NCBI RefSeq assembly: GCF_013415305.1
Contig: NZ_JACBXU010000001.1
Span: 992,001-1,056,000 of the forward strand
Reading direction: 5' to 3'
From: Pantoea sp. WMus005
GTDB lineage: Bacteria > Pseudomonadota > Gammaproteobacteria > Enterobacterales > Enterobacteriaceae
DNA: 64,000 nt
Positions 57,213-64,000 of this stretch are shown one piece after another. The position numbers and the translations under genes were made by a program. A model generated the notes under the pieces. It did not search any database, had not been told where the DNA came from, and was given only the letters and a program-made list of their open reading frames with translations. Positions within the stretch are counted from its first letter, which is position 1. Each line of letters starts with the position of its first letter.

Positions 57213-58751
57213 TTGAACAGGGAAACAGGAATGAAAAACGAAACAGGTCTGAGGATCATGACTGCTGAGGGTGAGTTGCGTGGATGCATGGACGATGACC
57301 TTTTCGTATTCAAAGGTATACCTTATGCCGCGGCACCGGTTGGCGCATTGCGCTGGCGTCCGCCTCAGCCTGTCACGCCCTGGCATCAGGTGCGCGACGC
57401 CACCGCGTTTGGGGCCTCTGGCTGGCAAAATCGGACCTATTGCCAGGCGGTGGGCGGCGGCGATCCCGGTGAGTTCAGTGAAGATTGCCTCTACCTGAAT
57501 GTCTGGACACCCGATGTTGAGCCGTCAACGCCACTGCCGGTGATGGTCTGGCTGCACGGTGGCGGCTACACCATCGGCGCGGGCGGGCTGGTACCTTACA
57601 GTGGCAAGCCGCTGGCATCACTCGGCGCGGTGGTGGTTACGCTCAACTACCGGCTCGGCCATCTCGGTTTTTTCGCTCATCCGGCCCTGGATAATGAGTA
57701 TCCAGCTGCGGGTACGGTGAATAACTTTGGTTTGCTCGATCAGATTGCCGCACTGCAATGGGTGCAGCGCAACATTCCTGCTTTTGGCGGCGATCGCCGT
57801 AATGTGACACTTTTCGGAGAATCCTCTGGCGCACGGAGCGTTCTGTCGCTCTGCTGTTCACCGCTGGCCGAAGGGTTGTTTCATAAAGGGATCGTGCAGA
57901 GCGCCTATAGTCTGCCTGACACGCCACTGAAAAAAGCGCGTCAGCAGGGCGTGGCAGTGGCCCGCCATTTGGGCCTGCCACCCGATGCCAGCGCCGATGC
58001 GTTACGCGCACTGCCTGCCGATGCCTTCTGGTCGCTGGAAGGGGCGCTGGCAATCCCGCCAGTTCCGATCGCCGGTGATGCCGTCCTGCCCGAGCCGATG
58101 CTGAAAACCTTTATGGCTGGCAAACAGCACCGTCTGCCGCTGATGGCGGGCAGCAACAGCGATGAAGCCAGCGTGCTGGAATATTTTGGCGTGGACGCTA
58201 CCGCCGTGTTGCATCAGCTGCGGGCGAAAAATCGTCTTACTTACCGGACGCTTAAATGGATGTATGACATCCATGACGATCAGCGGCTTGGACGTGCTGT
58301 GGCGCGCGACATGGCCTTTAGTCTGGTGCCGTGGCTGGTGATGCGGGCGCAGCACAATGCCGGAATGCCCGGCTGGCGCTACTGGTTTGATTATGTCTCT
58401 GAGCATGCGCGCGATCTCTATCCGCACGGTACCTGGCACGGCAACGAAGTACCCTATGTTCTGAATACGCTGAGCCTGATGCCCGATCCTAATGAAGCGC
58501 GGCCATTCAGTGAGGCCGATCGGGAATTTGCCGAGCGGGTCAGCAAGTACTGGTTTACCTTTGCCCGGGATGCCACAGAATATAAGCATCAGCTGGAGGG
58601 CGAGGTGGTCTGGCCAACCTGGCACCCCGGTAATGACGTGACGATGTCACTCGGCTCGGATCGCGAGAGCGGGCTGGTTTTGAAACGAAACTTTATGCGG
58701 GCCCGTATGCGGCTTTTCCGGCTGTTAATGACGCGAATGGTCAGGCTTTAA
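57213..58751 (+). CDS. Type B carboxylesterase
   Basis: This alpha/beta hydrolase (COesterase family) has the oxyanion hole WLHGGGYTIG, the nucleophile elbow FGESSGARSV, the disulfide-type SEDCLYLNVWTP motif and a C-terminal His in PHGTWHGNEVPYVLN. It hydrolyses carboxylic esters; the substrate is unknown. There is no signal peptide. The start is taken as TTG at 57213, because GGAGGA lies 5 nt upstream, giving 512 aa. The ATG at 57231 has no spaced ribosome site but is an alternative. Confidence 0.8.
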   Translation: MNRETGMKNETGLRIMTAEGELRGCMDDDLFVFKGIPYAAAPVGALRWRPPQPVTPWHQVRDATAFGASGWQNRTYCQAVGGGDPGEFSEDCLYLNVWTPDVEPSTPLPVMVWLHGGGYTIGAGGLVPYSGKPLASLGAVVVTLNYRLGHLGFFAHPALDNEYPAAGTVNNFGLLDQIAALQWVQRNIPAFGGDRRNVTLFGESSGARSVLSLCCSPLAEGLFHKGIVQSAYSLPDTPLKKARQQGVAVARHLGLPPDASADALRALPADAFWSLEGALAIPPVPIAGDAVLPEPMLKTFMAGKQHRLPLMAGSNSDEASVLEYFGVDATAVLHQLRAKNRLTYRTLKWMYDIHDDQRLGRAVARDMAFSLVPWLVMRAQHNAGMPGWRYWFDYVSEHARDLYPHGTWHGNEVPYVLNTLSLMPDPNEARPFSEADREFAERVSKYWFTFARDATEYKHQLEGEVVWPTWHPGNDVTMSLGSDRESGLVLKRNFMRARMRLFRLLMTRMVRL

Positions 58752-58895
58752 AAATGGCCCTGAAGATTAGGCTGCTAACCATTAAGTTTCACGAATGGAA
58801 TAAATCTACTTATTTAATTTTAACTTTATGAATTTAGTTATTTTTATTCTAAATAATCCTATTTAACGCTGTAAATTAATAGGTAACAAAACCGT

Positions 58896-58922
58896 TACAT
58901 TTTCACTATCACATGCCGATAT
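58896..58922 (+). promoter_or_regulatory. FliA (sigma-28) promoter of chemoreceptor gene
   Basis: TACATTTT-N11-GCCGATAT matches the E. coli sigma-28 consensus TAAAGTTT-N11-GCCGATAA at 13 of 16 positions with exact spacing, 46 bp before the chemoreceptor start. Confidence 0.8.
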
Positions 58923-58968
58923 ACCTCCTATGCCCGACGCTTCGGGTCAACGTGTATAGGATTTTGGT

Positions 58969-60639
58969 ATGGGAATGCTCAAAAATTTTACCATTCGTGC
59001 AGTAATGCTCACGATTCTGGGACTGTTTTGCTTACTGTGGAGCGGCGTCGGGCTATATAGCATCCACTCTCTTGGCGCGCTCAGCGAAGGCAACGATGTT
59101 GACCGTCATCTGGTTGAGCAAATGACAGTGCTGAGCAAAGGGAACGATCAATATTTTCGTGTCGTTACGCGCTTATCCCGCTTGATGGAAGTCAAAGCGG
59201 CAGGCAAAGCGCTGACCGATGAGTCTTATGCCCCGGTGCAGCAGGCGCTGGATGGTATGACCCAGCAACTGGCGCGCTTTAAACAGCTGGCCCCCGGTGC
59301 TATGACCCCGGAAGTGGTGGATGGCGTGATTCAGACCTGGCAAAAGTTGCTGGATGAGGGAGTGACGCCACAACTGCAGCTGGCCCGTCAGGCTTCACCT
59401 GATGCCTATCGTCAGCAGGCGAACAACGTTACACCGCCTCTCAGCCGCGCCTTTGGCGTCAGCGCAGAGAAATTCAGCCAGGGGGCAGCTCAAAAGCTGG
59501 ATGCCACGCGTGTTGAGGTGGATCACCTTACTGCGATGACCAAGACGATTATCACCATCACGGTGATTATTGGCCTGTTTATTCTGCTGTTTACTGACCG
59601 TTATCTGGTGGCGATGCTGGTTCGTCCGCTGGAGAGCATTCGCAACCACTTTGCGGTCATCGCCACGGGCGACCTCAGCCAGCCGGTATCCGATTTCGGT
59701 CGCAACTGCGTCGGTAAACTGGTCCCGTTGCTGAGCGCCATGCAGGACAGTCTGCGTGAAGCGGTCAGCGCTATTCGCAGCGGCACAGAGAATATCTCGC
59801 GCGGTGCGGCAGAAATCTCTGCCGGGAACAATGACCTCTCTTCACGTACCGAAGAGCAGGCCGCTGCGCTGGAGCAGACTGCAGCCAGCATGGAGCAACT
59901 GACGGCGACGGTGAAATTCAACGCCGACAACGCCCGTCAGGCGAGTCTGCTGGCAGAAACCGCGACCACCACGGCACAACGTGGCGGCCAGCTGGTCAGT
60001 GAAGTGGTCACCACCATGGATGGCATTTCCGGCAGCTCGAAGAAGATTGCAGAGATCACTAACGTGATTAACGGCATCGCCTTCCAGACCAATATCCTGG
60101 CGCTGAATGCCGCCGTCGAAGCGGCACGTGCCGGTGAACAGGGCCGGGGCTTTGCAGTCGTGGCATCTGAAGTGCGTAGCCTGGCGCAGCGCAGTGCCAA
60201 TGCGGCCAAAGAGATTGCGACGCTGATTGAAGAGTCGGTTCAGCGTGTAGGTAAAGGCGCCGAACTGGTGAGCACCACCGGCGGCACCATGAATAATATT
60301 CTGAAGTCGGTACAGGATGTCGATGCGATCATGAAGCAGATCGCGTCAGCCTCGGAAGAGCAGAGCAAAGGCATTTCCCAGGTGGGAACAGCCGTCACTG
60401 AAATGGACAGCGTGACACAGCAGAACGCCTCACTGGTTGAAGAGGTCTCCGCCGCCGCGAGCGCGCTGGCACTGCAGACGGAAGCGTTACAAGCCTCTGT
60501 ATCGAAGTTCCGCCTCTCCAGCGACCACAAGAGCGCACCGGCTATCAGCAACAGCAACAAACCTGCCGCGCCAAAAGCCCCTGTGCTGAGTGCGCCTCAG
60601 GCCAAACCTTCTGACAGTGGTGACTGGGTGACTTTCTGA
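58969..60639 (+). CDS. Methyl-accepting chemotaxis protein
   Basis: The 556-aa receptor has membrane helices at about 10-30 and 190-210, a periplasmic four-helix Tar-type ligand domain between, HAMP, and a signalling domain with the hairpin tip [20 protein letters not shown] and methylation helices ([20 protein letters not shown]). It ends in DWVTF, which fits the xWxxF pentapeptide that docks CheR and CheB, so it is a high-abundance, self-adapting receptor. The ligand cannot be inferred. AGGA lies 8 nt before the ATG. The last 43 bp overlap the facing LysR gene. Confidence 0.95.
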   Translation: MGMLKNFTIRAVMLTILGLFCLLWSGVGLYSIHSLGALSEGNDVDRHLVEQMTVLSKGNDQYFRVVTRLSRLMEVKAAGKALTDESYAPVQQALDGMTQQLARFKQLAPGAMTPEVVDGVIQTWQKLLDEGVTPQLQLARQASPDAYRQQANNVTPPLSRAFGVSAEKFSQGAAQKLDATRVEVDHLTAMTKTIITITVIIGLFILLFTDRYLVAMLVRPLESIRNHFAVIATGDLSQPVSDFGRNCVGKLVPLLSAMQDSLREAVSAIRSGTENISRGAAEISAGNNDLSSRTEEQAAALEQTAASMEQLTATVKFNADNARQASLLAETATTTAQRGGQLVSEVVTTMDGISGSSKKIAEITNVINGIAFQTNILALNAAVEAARAGEQGRGFAVVASEVRSLAQRSANAAKEIATLIEESVQRVGKGAELVSTTGGTMNNILKSVQDVDAIMKQIASASEEQSKGISQVGTAVTEMDSVTQQNASLVEEVSAAASALALQTEALQASVSKFRLSSDHKSAPAISNSNKPAAPKAPVLSAPQAKPSDSGDWVTF

Positions 60640-61478
60640 TCCCTGCTAAGCCATGCCACCAGTTCCGCCAGGAGCGGTGGCGCATCCTTTGCTGGCCGTT
60701 GCAGTAAACTATAAACGGCACCGGTTTTAACCTCGCCAGCGAACGGCTTAATCAGCCTGCCGCTGGCAACATCGCTCTCCACCAGATTGCTGTCGGCAAT
60801 CGCCACGCCAAACCCCTGAATGGCTGCACTGATCGCCAGGTCCATCGTGGCAAAATGTTGATTCCGTTTCATGCTCAGCGTCACCTGCTGCGCCTGCAGC
60901 CAGCACTGCCAGTCACGCATATCCGCTGTGGGATGCAAAAAGGTCATTGCGGTCAGCGCAGCCAGCGAGTCCGGGCAGGGCTGCTCAGCCGCCATTACCG
61001 GCGTCAGCGACTCACTGAACAGGCAGATCCCCTCAGGATGCGGCTTTCCATAGACAATCGCCGCATCAAAATTCTCAAGCTGCGCAGCATGATCCAGCGT
61101 TGTCGTCAGGGCCACATGCAGTTCCGGCCGCTGTTGTTCAAGTGCCATCAGCCGGGGCACCAGCCAGCGCATTGCACAGGTTGGCGCTTTGAGGCGAATG
61201 CTGGCCTGACTGCGGCGAACCTTTTCGCTGGCCTGAACCATCATTTCAAAACCCTGACTGAATTCAGGCAGCAGCGCGGCGCCCTGTGGCGTCAGGCGCA
61301 GGCCGCGTGCGTGGCGGTCAAATAGCATTACGCCCAGCCACTGCTCCAGCGCGGCAATCCTGCGACTGACAGCGCCCTGCGTCAGGCACAATTCGCGGGC
61401 AGCATGGGTCAGATTGAGATGACGGGCGGTGACCAGAAAGGCGTGAATGGCATTAAGCGGCAGCGATAATCGCGACAC
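60597..61478 (-). CDS. LysR-family regulator (GcvA/DsdC-like)
   Basis: The 293-aa protein has an N-terminal helix-turn-helix ([38 protein letters not shown]) and the effector domain of the GcvA-like branch ([16 protein letters not shown]). It diverges from the aminotransferase gene, which with the binding protein downstream is its likely target. Its 3' end overlaps the chemoreceptor gene tail to tail. Confidence 0.88.
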   Translation of the reverse strand: MSRLSLPLNAIHAFLVTARHLNLTHAARELCLTQGAVSRRIAALEQWLGVMLFDRHARGLRLTPQGAALLPEFSQGFEMMVQASEKVRRSQASIRLKAPTCAMRWLVPRLMALEQQRPELHVALTTTLDHAAQLENFDAAIVYGKPHPEGICLFSESLTPVMAAEQPCPDSLAALTAMTFLHPTADMRDWQCWLQAQQVTLSMKRNQHFATMDLAISAAIQGFGVAIADSNLVESDVASGRLIKPFAGEVKTGAVYSLLQRPAKDAPPLLAELVAWLSRDQKVTQSPLSEGLA

Positions 61479-61603
61479 GGTGAACCTCAGCTATGCATTT
61501 TTATCATGGCTATTATGATGACATTTCGCTTGCCGACTCAAGTCTCAGCCCGTTCAATAGTTATTTACCACATCTGACCGGTTATCCCCCTGACGGAGAA
61601 AAT

Positions 61604-62770
61604 ATGTCCCTGAAAACGCCTGTCGCTTTCCACTCAAAATTGCCGGACGTCGGCACGACTATTTTTAGCGTGATTGGCCAGCTCTCGGCGCAGCATCAGG
61701 CGATTAACCTGTCGCAGGGCGCGCCAAATTTCCCCTGTGATCCGGTGCTGGTCGACTCAGTCAGCCGTGCGATGCAGGAAGGGCATAATCAATATGCCGC
61801 CATGATGGGCCTGCCCGCCTTGCGCGAGGCGCTCGCCAGCAAAGTGCAGGCGCTCTATGGGCAGAGATATGATGCTGCCAGTGAAGTGCTTATCACCGGC
61901 AGCGCCAGCCAGGGGCTCTATATGGCGATTACTGCGCTGGTGCATCAGGGCGATGAGGTGATCTTCTTTGAACCGGCATTTGATAGTTACGCGCCGGTGG
62001 TACGACTGCAGGGCGGAACGCCAATAGGCCTGAAGTTGCAGGTGCCATCGTTTGCCATCGACTGGGCTCAGTTGCGGGCCGCGATCACGCCGCGCACCCG
62101 CATGATCATCATTAATACGCCACACAACCCCAGCGCACAGGTACTGACTCCCGAGGACCTGAATCAGCTGGCTGCATTGATTCGCAATACCAACATCGTG
62201 GTGCTCTCCGATGAGGTTTATGAGCATATTCTGTTTGATGGTCGTCCGCACTGTGGAATGGCGACCCATCCGGAGCTGGCGGCGCGCAGCGTCATCGTCT
62301 CATCGTTTGGCAAAACCTTCCACGTCACCGGCTGGCGGGTAGGCTACTGCCTGGCTCCGGCAGAGCTGATGACCGAACTGGTGAAAGTACATCAGTTTAT
62401 GATGTACGCCGCCGATACGCCGATGCAGGTTGGATTTGCTCACTATCTGCAGACGCCGGAAAACTATCTGTCGCTCAACGCTTTCTATCAGCAGAAGCGT
62501 GATCGGCTGATCGCCCTGATGCAGGACTCCCCGTTCCGGTTGCTGCCGTGCGCCGGTTCTTTCTTTATGCTCGCCAGCTATGGACATTTCAGTGACGAAC
62601 CAGACAGTGAAATGGTAAAACGTCTTATCGTCGATCACGGTGTGGCAACCATACCGCTGTCGGCGTTTTATATGGATGGCACAGACAACAAACTGATTCG
62701 TCTCTCTTTTGCGAAAGACGAGGCGACACTAAAGGCTGGCGCGGCTGCGCTATGTGCTTTTTCTCACTGA
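61604..62770 (+). CDS. PLP aminotransferase, methionine type (YbdL-like)
   Basis: The 388-aa fold-type I class I/II aminotransferase resembles E. coli YbdL, which prefers methionine. Features are NLSQGAPNFPCDP, ITGSASQGLYMAITAL, the NTPHNPSAQVL substrate and PLP-ring site, SDEVYEHI, and the PLP lysine in SSFGKTFHVTGWRVGY. The ATG at 61604 lies 6 nt after GGAG; the frame runs 37 codons further up without a ribosome site. It is followed 57 bp later by a binding protein gene. Confidence 0.88.
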   Translation: MSLKTPVAFHSKLPDVGTTIFSVIGQLSAQHQAINLSQGAPNFPCDPVLVDSVSRAMQEGHNQYAAMMGLPALREALASKVQALYGQRYDAASEVLITGSASQGLYMAITALVHQGDEVIFFEPAFDSYAPVVRLQGGTPIGLKLQVPSFAIDWAQLRAAITPRTRMIIINTPHNPSAQVLTPEDLNQLAALIRNTNIVVLSDEVYEHILFDGRPHCGMATHPELAARSVIVSSFGKTFHVTGWRVGYCLAPAELMTELVKVHQFMMYAADTPMQVGFAHYLQTPENYLSLNAFYQQKRDRLIALMQDSPFRLLPCAGSFFMLASYGHFSDEPDSEMVKRLIVDHGVATIPLSAFYMDGTDNKLIRLSFAKDEATLKAGAAALCAFSH

Positions 62771-62827
62771 ATCACGCCTCCGCGTGATGCACCGGGAACA
62801 GGTAACCAGGAATTTTCGGGGTAAATA

Positions 62828-63604
62828 ATGAAGAAACTGAACGCGCTTTTTCTCGCTCTGGGCATGATGACATCGTTACAGGCACTGGCACAGGATTTAC
62901 GTTACGGTGTTGAGTCACAATATCCGCCGTTTGAAAGCCGCAATGCAAAGGGTGAGCTGGAAGGTTTTGATATTGAGCTGGGCAACGCCATCTGCAAGGC
63001 AGGCAACTTCAGCTGCCACTGGGTCGAGAGCAGTTTTGATGCGCTGATCCCGGCACTGCAGGCGAAGAAATTCGACGCCATTAACTCGGCGATGAACATC
63101 ACCAAAGCGCGCGCCAAAAGCATCGCGTTTACTCAGCCGATCTACCGTATTCCGACCATGCTGGTGGCGAAAAACGGTGAAAATCTGGCACCGACCGCCG
63201 ACAGTCTGAAAGGTAAAAACATTGGGGTCTTGCAGGGTTCCATTCAGGAAACCTACGCGAAGAAACATTGGGAGACGCAGGGCGTCACGGTCACGTCGTA
63301 TCAGGATCAGAACCAGGTTTACAACGACATGGTCGCGGGACGCCTTGATGGTACGCTGGTGATGTCCGCTGCCGGTCAGTCGGGTTTCCTCGATAAGCCA
63401 CAGGGCAAAGGCTTTGGCTTTGTCGGCAAGCCTGTCGAAGATGACGCGATTCTTGGCTCGGGCATCGGTTATGGCCTGCGTAAAGATGACGCGCAGCTGA
63501 AGCAGTCACTGGATGCGGCGATCGCCAAAGTGCAGGGCGATGGCACCCTTCAAAAGCTGGCTGAAAAATACTTCCCGGGTATTGATGTCAGCGCGAAGCC
63601 ATAA
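62828..63604 (+). CDS. Polar amino acid ABC transporter binding protein (HisJ/ArgT-like)
   Basis: The 258-aa periplasmic protein has a signal peptide (KKLNALFLALGMMTSLQALA) and the family-3 solute-binding fold, with YPPFESRNAKGELEGFDIEL, INSAMNITKARAKSIAFTQP and GIGYGLRKDD. The ligand is probably a basic or polar amino acid. No permease or ATPase gene is next to it, so it would have to use a transporter from elsewhere. The aminotransferase upstream suggests joint use of an amino acid. Confidence 0.88.
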   Translation: MKKLNALFLALGMMTSLQALAQDLRYGVESQYPPFESRNAKGELEGFDIELGNAICKAGNFSCHWVESSFDALIPALQAKKFDAINSAMNITKARAKSIAFTQPIYRIPTMLVAKNGENLAPTADSLKGKNIGVLQGSIQETYAKKHWETQGVTVTSYQDQNQVYNDMVAGRLDGTLVMSAAGQSGFLDKPQGKGFGFVGKPVEDDAILGSGIGYGLRKDDAQLKQSLDAAIAKVQGDGTLQKLAEKYFPGIDVSAKP

Positions 63605-63611
63605 TCGCAAG

Positions 63612-63635
63612 CGGGCGCGTCCTGCGCCCGATTTT
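63612..63635 (+). terminator. Terminator after the binding protein gene
   Basis: CGGGCGC, a 5-nt loop, GCGCCCG and ATTTT lie 8 nt past the stop, between convergent genes. Confidence 0.75.
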
Positions 63636-63640
63636 CCTGC

Positions 63641-64000
63641 TTAACCCGCGGCCAGATAACAGAGTTTTTCCGCCACCTGATAGGATTTCACAAACGACGT
63701 AATCGGCAGGAACTCGAAACGTGAATGGAAGTTATGCGCGCCGGTAAAGAAGTTCGGCGTCAGCAACCCTTTGGCTGACAGCGCAGCCCCATCCGTGCCG
63801 CCACGCATCGGAATTACCTTCGGTTCAATCTCCAGCGCGTCAAAGGCGTTGAAGATCAGGTCAATCGCCCGACGATCCTCACCCAGTGCATTACTGATAT
63901 TGCTGTAAATATCAGCAATGGTGATGTTCACCTCGCCGGTCGGATAACGCGTCGCGAGCTCCTCTGCTGCCTGCTGTAACTGCTGCTTGCGCGCCGCGAA
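63641..64000 (-). CDS. pepT: Peptidase T, C-terminal part (gene runs off the window)
   Basis: This is the last 119 codons of an M20 tripeptidase. PMRGGTDGAALSAKGLLTPN holds the conserved RGGTDG substrate-dimer motif, and FTGAHNFHSRFEF holds the zinc-ligand His. The frame is open to the right edge (…AARKQQLQQAAEEL). It resembles PepT, but some residues differ from the E. coli enzyme (for example GAHNFHS against GGYNYHG), so it may be a paralogue. Confidence 0.85.
   Translation of the reverse strand, partial: FAARKQQLQQAAEELATRYPTGEVNITIADIYSNISNALGEDRRAIDLIFNAFDALEIEPKVIPMRGGTDGAALSAKGLLTPNFFTGAHNFHSRFEFLPITSFVKSYQVAEKLCYLAAG

Overview
The window reads as a chromosomal segment of an enterobacterium of the Erwiniaceae type (Pantoea or Erwinia-like). 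Most proteins are close to Escherichia coli K-12 proteins in sequence and length, and blocks of gene order are shared (yciW-fabI-sap; psp-ycjXF-tyrR-tpx-ycjG-mpaA-mppA-zntB-fnrS-ttcA; ydbJ-ldhA-ydbH-ynbE-ydbL-azoR-hrpA; ydgD-ydgU-asr; rstAB; ydgI-ydgH-pntAB-uspE-fnr-smrA). Neighbours expected from E. coli (ycjD, dbpA, hslJ, tus, ogt) are absent and other genes stand in their place. The genus is inferred; no rRNA or tRNA gene is present to test it.

Layout. 1-8.1 kb: end of yciW, fabI, and the sap ABC transporter operon on the minus strand. The sap operon is split between sapB and sapC by about 1.55 kb of foreign DNA. That DNA is bounded by a 15-bp direct repeat and holds a relic of a P4-type integrase, a decayed LysR gene, three small genes and an internal terminator. 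8.2-8.3 kb: a Fur-controlled RyhB small RNA, then an MFS exporter. 9.8-15 kb: the phage-shock genes pspF and pspABCD with ycjXF behind a sigma-54 promoter. 15-17.8 kb: a gtrA-gtrB-gtrII O-antigen glucosylation cassette. 18-25.1 kb: tyrR, tpx, murein-peptide recycling genes (ycjG, mpaA, mppA), zntB and the FNR-activated small RNA FnrS. 25-28.9 kb: ttcA, a broken lipoprotein gene, AT-rich DNA with small membrane proteins, an mgtC-family gene and ydbJ. 29-38 kb: ldhA, ydbH-ynbE-ydbL (envelope lipid transport), azoR, hrpA. 38-46.6 kb: acid-response genes ydgD, ydgU and an enlarged repeat-rich asr, an M32 carboxypeptidase, rstAB, an unrecognised gene, ydgI and ydgH. 47-53 kb: pntAB, uspE, fnr, smrA. 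53-64 kb: accessory metabolism, comprising a PcaQ-like regulator, an aromatic-acid transporter, a ydcJ-type 2-oxoadipate dioxygenase, a carboxylesterase, a FliA-dependent chemoreceptor, a LysR regulator, a methionine-type aminotransferase, a polar amino acid binding protein and the 3' end of pepT.

How the parts connect. Several regulators lie beside their probable targets. FNR (51.2-52.0 kb) has a site at its own promoter and another at fnrS. RstA (42.7-43.5 kb) has a matching box upstream of asr. PspF faces its sigma-54 promoter. The most unusual structure is the split sap operon: the flanking repeats are copies of the sapB-sapC gene overlap, so insertion left both reading frames intact but placed a terminator between sapAB and sapCDF.
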